A stretch of DNA of 64,000 bases from Lachnospiraceae bacterium UBA2860 (GTDB lineage Bacteria; Bacillota; Clostridia; Lachnospirales; Lachnospiraceae), in NCBI GenBank assembly GCA_002350625.1, contig DEFE01000004.1, positions 105,909 to 169,908 of the forward strand, written 5' to 3'. Positions 60,758-64,000 of the stretch are shown one piece after another. The position numbers were made by a program, and so were the translations under genes. Within the stretch, counting starts at the first letter, position 1, and each line of letters starts with the position of its first letter. The notes beneath the pieces were generated by a model that saw only the letters and a list, made by a program, of their open reading frames with translations, was not told where the DNA came from and did no database searches.

Positions 60758-60802
60758 GATTCTTTAAATCCTTTTCCGGATGAGTCCCGCTCCGGCGCTT
60801 CT

Positions 60803-61570
60803 TTACGGATACCACTTGTCGATGACTTCATCGGGTATTTCAAAATGCTGATAATCCTTCCTGTCCGGCCATTCGCCGCCCCACACAAATCCGTGCTCCG
60901 TGAACAGCTGATAGCACAGGTCTCCTTTTTCGATCTTATAGTCAAATGACGCCTCTCTGTCGAGATAGGGCTCGCCGGAGAGCGGCTCGATGATGCGCTC
61001 GCCGTCGACGACCTTCGTGTAGGGATTATAGAGCGTATTGATGTCGACGGCAAGCCCGCGCCCGTGCTTTGAGACGCGGTTCGTGTGGGAGATCAGACGG
61101 AAATTGAAGCTGGAAGAGTTGTTGTCCTCCATGGACGCCAGGTCATCCGCATCGTACTCGTCGATGAGGCGGATCTTCTCGATCGGGTAGTCATGTTCAT
61201 ACAGTTCTTTCAGGATCGCAAGCACATCCTCCGCGATGTGTCTGTTGACGATCATTTCGCCTTCATGGACCTCGCCGGCCACATCCTTGTGCAGCACATG
61301 GAGATAGCGCAGGTCCTCTCTGGGGAGCGTGCAGTCGTCCTTGAAGCTCTTTCCCTTGATCCGCTCAAACAGCTCGTCCGTGATCTCTGTCATATAAAAA
61401 TCGGTGTCCTCTTCCGCTGCGGCCTCCGCCATTTCCGACGCGCCGGCGTCTGATGTCGCTGCGGCCTCCGCCGCTTCCGGCGCGCCGGCATCTGAATTTT
61501 CTGCCGCGTACACGCAGGCTCCAGAAGCAAGCAGCATCGTCATCACCATCACCATAAGCATCTTCATCAT
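60803..61570 (-). CDS. Secreted M15-family peptidase (VanY/LdcB-like)
   Basis: This is a predicted zinc peptidase acting on peptidoglycan. After a Met-rich signal peptide (MMKMLMVMVMTMLLASGACV) comes a duplicated Ala/Glu-rich linker (two copies of SDAGA-E-AEAAA). The catalytic signature is SKHGRGLAVDIN (His169, Asp176) and DYQHFEI (His242). The length is 255 residues. I chose the ATG at 61570 because AAAGGAG lies upstream; the frame is open for 116 more codons but that part is an Arg/Ser-rich shadow of the ABC permease gene. The strict substrate (D-Ala-D-Ala or L-Ala-D-Glu) is undecided. Confidence 0.88.
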   Translation of the reverse strand: MMKMLMVMVMTMLLASGACVYAAENSDAGAPEAAEAAATSDAGASEMAEAAAEEDTDFYMTEITDELFERIKGKSFKDDCTLPREDLRYLHVLHKDVAGEVHEGEMIVNRHIAEDVLAILKELYEHDYPIEKIRLIDEYDADDLASMEDNNSSSFNFRLISHTNRVSKHGRGLAVDINTLYNPYTKVVDGERIIEPLSGEPYLDREASFDYKIEKGDLCYQLFTEHGFVWGGEWPDRKDYQHFEIPDEVIDKWYP

Positions 61571-61637
61571 AGCGCCGCTCCTTTCTATTCGTTCTCCTGC
61601 CGGCCGCCCGGCAGAGTGCATTTGTTCCGGGTGCCTC

Positions 61638-63233
61638 TTATTCTTTCGCCAGCGCCATGACCCATCTGTAGCACAGCGCAGCGAGCGCGGATACAAGCAG
61701 GATGGCGGCCAGCGCAAGGAGCCTGTGATCCATGCGCATGCCGAGAATGACCGCGAGGACCACGAGTCCCATGGCGACAAACAGATTCGGCAGGATATAG
61801 ATCGTGACCGCCGCCCCCTGCTTGACGACTTCGACGTCATTTTCCCAGTCGAGCCGCATATGCCGGACGCCGCACACACAGCCCCACGCCGTCGAGAAGG
61901 CGCAGAGCGCAAAGCCAAGTATAAGATACAGCGCTGCGTTCGGCAAGGGGACTTTTGCGGAGATGCATAAGCAAATGGTGGAGATGATCATGGAAGGCAC
62001 CCCGAGACACATATTGAAAAGCATCTTGCCCCGGTACAGCGTCTTTTTTTCGATGGGCAGACTCTGCACGATCCAGTAATTCTTCCCCTCGAGCGAAGGG
62101 GAGCTGGCCGTCGTCGCGTACATGCCCGTGAAGAAGTAGACGATAAACGGGATGGCCGGCTGCAGCATGCCTGTGTCAATCGGCGCGCCGTTCGTGACCG
62201 TCGATACGATCCTGTCAAGACCGAGGACGAGGACGAGGACGCCGATAAGGACGGCCAGCACAAAACCCATCGCGCCATTTGTCATGTACACGGTGGAGCC
62301 GGTCATGCGCTTAAGCTCCTTGAACGCAATCGCGTGCAGGACACTGCTCTGCCGCTGTGCCGTCATCTTGTACTTCTTCGCGGCGGCGTGAGACTTCAGC
62401 GCGGAATTAATGTTCCTGTAGGAGCTGCCGACGATGCGGAACACGACCGCAAAGAGCAGCGCGCTTACGCCGACAAGCAGCAGGATGTCAAGAGGGCTTC
62501 CCTTCGTGACGGCGCGGGCAAACCACCGGGCCGGAAAATAGAAGCCCGCCGCGCTGTCCGTCGCGTCGGATACCCTTGAAAGCATCATCTCGACCTGATC
62601 GTCTTTGATGAGCTTTTCAATGAAAAAGCGCATGAAAAAGCATAACAGCGCAAAAGTAAAGGAGAGCACTGTCTGCACGATATTGGTCTTTCTGAAACCG
62701 GCGCTGATCCTTGCGGCCAGAAATCCCAGGAAGGACGCCGCCAGCATCGGGATGACCGGGAGGAAGAAGGACAGCAGAACCCACACCGGATAGATGAGGA
62801 AATGCGGGCGGGCGAACCAGCCGTATCCCGCCAGCATCGCCAGCGAGATGCACAGATACCACGGGAGGCTCTTCACGTACATATAGAGGAACTTGCAGCC
62901 CGCGACGGTCTTCGACGCAAATGGCAGCGACATCAGCATGTCGTATTCCCTGAAATTGAACAGGTAGCCGTTCGTCTTAAAAAGCGTAAAAACGAAGGCC
63001 ATCGCGCTGATCATCAGCGCGCACAGCACCGGCGCGCTGTCGATCATGCCGAAGGTGCCGTAGCCGAAGCACATCACGGCGCATACGCCGATCAGAAGGG
63101 CGTAGAGTATCCCCGTCCCGATCATGCCCCAGAGGATCTTCCGCCGCTTCTTTTTGTCCCTGCCGTACTTCATGATATTTCTGCCGCTCGTGGACAGCAG
63201 AAGGGTTTTCAGCAGAAGTATTTCATTTTTCAT
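61638..63233 (-). CDS. ABC-2 type exporter permease
   Basis: This 531-residue membrane protein has about twelve hydrophobic segments and no signal peptide. It starts MKNEILLLKTLLLSTSGRN and includes the large central cytosolic loop (SALKSHAAAKKYKMTAQRQSSVLHAIAFKELKRM) found in clostridial ABC-2 permeases that partner a single ATPase. The exported substrate is unknown. Its ATG lies inside the ATPase gene (11-base overlap) with GGAGG nine bases upstream. Confidence 0.85.
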   Translation of the reverse strand: MKNEILLLKTLLLSTSGRNIMKYGRDKKKRRKILWGMIGTGILYALLIGVCAVMCFGYGTFGMIDSAPVLCALMISAMAFVFTLFKTNGYLFNFREYDMLMSLPFASKTVAGCKFLYMYVKSLPWYLCISLAMLAGYGWFARPHFLIYPVWVLLSFFLPVIPMLAASFLGFLAARISAGFRKTNIVQTVLSFTFALLCFFMRFFIEKLIKDDQVEMMLSRVSDATDSAAGFYFPARWFARAVTKGSPLDILLLVGVSALLFAVVFRIVGSSYRNINSALKSHAAAKKYKMTAQRQSSVLHAIAFKELKRMTGSTVYMTNGAMGFVLAVLIGVLVLVLGLDRIVSTVTNGAPIDTGMLQPAIPFIVYFFTGMYATTASSPSLEGKNYWIVQSLPIEKKTLYRGKMLFNMCLGVPSMIISTICLCISAKVPLPNAALYLILGFALCAFSTAWGCVCGVRHMRLDWENDVEVVKQGAAVTIYILPNLFVAMGLVVLAVILGMRMDHRLLALAAILLVSALAALCYRWVMALAKE

Positions 63234-63954
63234 CGCTGTCTGCCTCCAGGAACGCCTCTTCCAGGGAGTGTCCTTCCGTGAGCTCCTGCATGCTTCCGGA
63301 CGAAATGATCCTGCCGTTCTTGATGATCACGACCTTGTTGCACAGCTTCTCGGCCACGTCCAGCACGTGGGTGGAGAAGAAGATCGCCGTGCCCGCCGCA
63401 CACATCTCGTGCATAATCTCTTTCAGCGTATACGACGCCTTCGGATCGAGGCCGACGAAAGGCTCGTCCAGCACAAGCAGCTTCGGGTTGTGAATGAGGG
63501 CCGAGATGATCGCCAGCTTCTGCTTCATGCCGTGCGAATAGGCGCTGATCAGGTCGCCCAGATCACTTGTGATCTCAAAAAGATCGGCGTATTTTCTGAT
63601 GCGCTCGTCCCGCTCCGCGGCGCTGATGTTAAAGACATCCGCCACAAAGTTCAGATACTGGATGCCCGTCAGGTTCTCATAAAGATCGGGATTATCCGGG
63701 ATGTAAGCCGTCACGCGCTTGCAGGCGAGCGGCTCGTCCTTGACCGAGTGCCCGTCGATCAGGATCTCGCCCTCGGTGAAATCCAGCACGCCCACCACGG
63801 CCCGGATCGTCGTCGATTTGCCCGCGCCGTTGTGGCCGATGAAGCCGCAGATGTCGCCGCTCATCACGGTCAGCGACACGTCGTCCGCCGCCTTCTTCCC
63901 CTCCCCGTATGACTTTGAATAATGCCTGATCTCCAGCATCGCTTTATCGCTCAT
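63223..63954 (-). CDS. ABC exporter ATP-binding protein
   Basis: This 243-residue ATPase energises the adjacent permease. Walker A is GHNGAGKSTT, the Q-loop follows YIPDN, the signature SAYSHGMKQKLAII replaces the canonical LSGGQ, as is usual in this exporter group, Walker B is LLVLDEPFVGLD, and the switch His is in FFSTHVLD. The ATG at 63954 has AAGGAG 11 bases upstream; a GTG at 63990 is an alternative. The permease gene overlaps its end. Confidence 0.94.
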   Translation of the reverse strand: MSDKAMLEIRHYSKSYGEGKKAADDVSLTVMSGDICGFIGHNGAGKSTTIRAVVGVLDFTEGEILIDGHSVKDEPLACKRVTAYIPDNPDLYENLTGIQYLNFVADVFNISAAERDERIRKYADLFEITSDLGDLISAYSHGMKQKLAIISALIHNPKLLVLDEPFVGLDPKASYTLKEIMHEMCAAGTAIFFSTHVLDVAEKLCNKVVIIKNGRIISSGSMQELTEGHSLEEAFLEADSDEK

Positions 63955-64000
63955 GGCCGCTGTCACTCCTTTTTTCTTTTCGTCTTTCACTCTTTTTAAG

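Noticed and set aside
61571..61918. 116-codon N-terminal extension of the M15 peptidase
   Set aside because: It is Arg/Ser-rich, overlaps the end of the ABC permease gene in another frame, and an AAAGGAG site plus signal peptide start at 61570.

Overview
The window looks like the chromosome of a GC-rich (about 60% by eye) Bacillota, most likely a Lachnospiraceae-type gut or rumen anaerobe. Supporting signs are sigma-A type promoters with 17-bp spacers, a HrcA/CIRCE-type heat-shock operator, the holB-ricT-trmN6-rsmI gene order known from Bacillus/Clostridium, a glmS-type ribozyme, strong AGGAGG ribosome-binding sites, a cellobiose phosphorylase cluster and nickel-pincer (Lar) genes. Most of it is well-packed core chromosome. 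There is no phage, transposase or CRISPR array.

Layout. 0-4 kb: galK-galE and a DUF1846 protein on the minus strand. 4-12.6 kb: a diguanylate cyclase and a cello-oligosaccharide module (LacI repressor, solute-binding protein, two permeases; divergently, cellobiose phosphorylase). Two near-identical LacI-type operators sit in the shared intergenic region. 12.7-16.3 kb: larB-larC, a PAP2 phosphatase and a C_GCAxxG_C_C protein. 16.5-20.7 kb: a secreted repeat protein and a VanY-like carboxypeptidase. 20.9-24.2 kb: Hsp20 under CIRCE control, a shortened AspT-type transporter, nagB preceded by what reads as a complete glmS ribozyme, and dtd. 24.3-25.6 kb: a secreted GH5 cellulase. 25.6-36.3 kb: a long minus-strand housekeeping run (cvfB, DUF4203, dnaE, PHP phosphatase, pfkA, TrmH-type methylase, argF, birA, dusB). 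36.5-42.2 kb: a 1895-residue secreted protein. 42.4 kb: tRNA-Gln(CUG). 42.6-44.7 kb: a lower-GC gene for an unusual protein that looks like a dead DUF2075-type helicase fused to a HEPN RNase domain. 44.8-49.9 kb: PLP decarboxylase, acyl-ACP thioesterase, RecQ, TetR regulator and a cytidylate-kinase-like protein. 49.9-55.4 kb: rsmI, trmN6, ricT, holB and an Orn/Lys/Arg-type decarboxylase. 55.5-59.3 kb: a phospholipid operon (PAP2, flippase-like protein, PssA, PSD) facing a PmtA-like methyltransferase. 59.4-64 kb: MATE pump, M15 peptidase and an ABC exporter.

How the genes work together. The secreted cellulase (24.3 kb) can release cello-oligosaccharides. The ABC system imports them and cellobiose phosphorylase yields glucose-1-phosphate plus glucose, feeding Leloir and glycolytic enzymes (galE/galK, pfkA). 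The import cluster has no ATPase gene, so it probably shares one encoded elsewhere. The 55-58 kb operon makes phosphatidylserine and phosphatidylethanolamine, with a possible methylation step next door.

The two observations most worth following are (1) a glmS ribozyme placed in front of nagB rather than glmS, and (2) the orphan pseudo-helicase/HEPN protein directly after tRNA-Gln, a candidate for an undescribed RNA-targeting or defence system.
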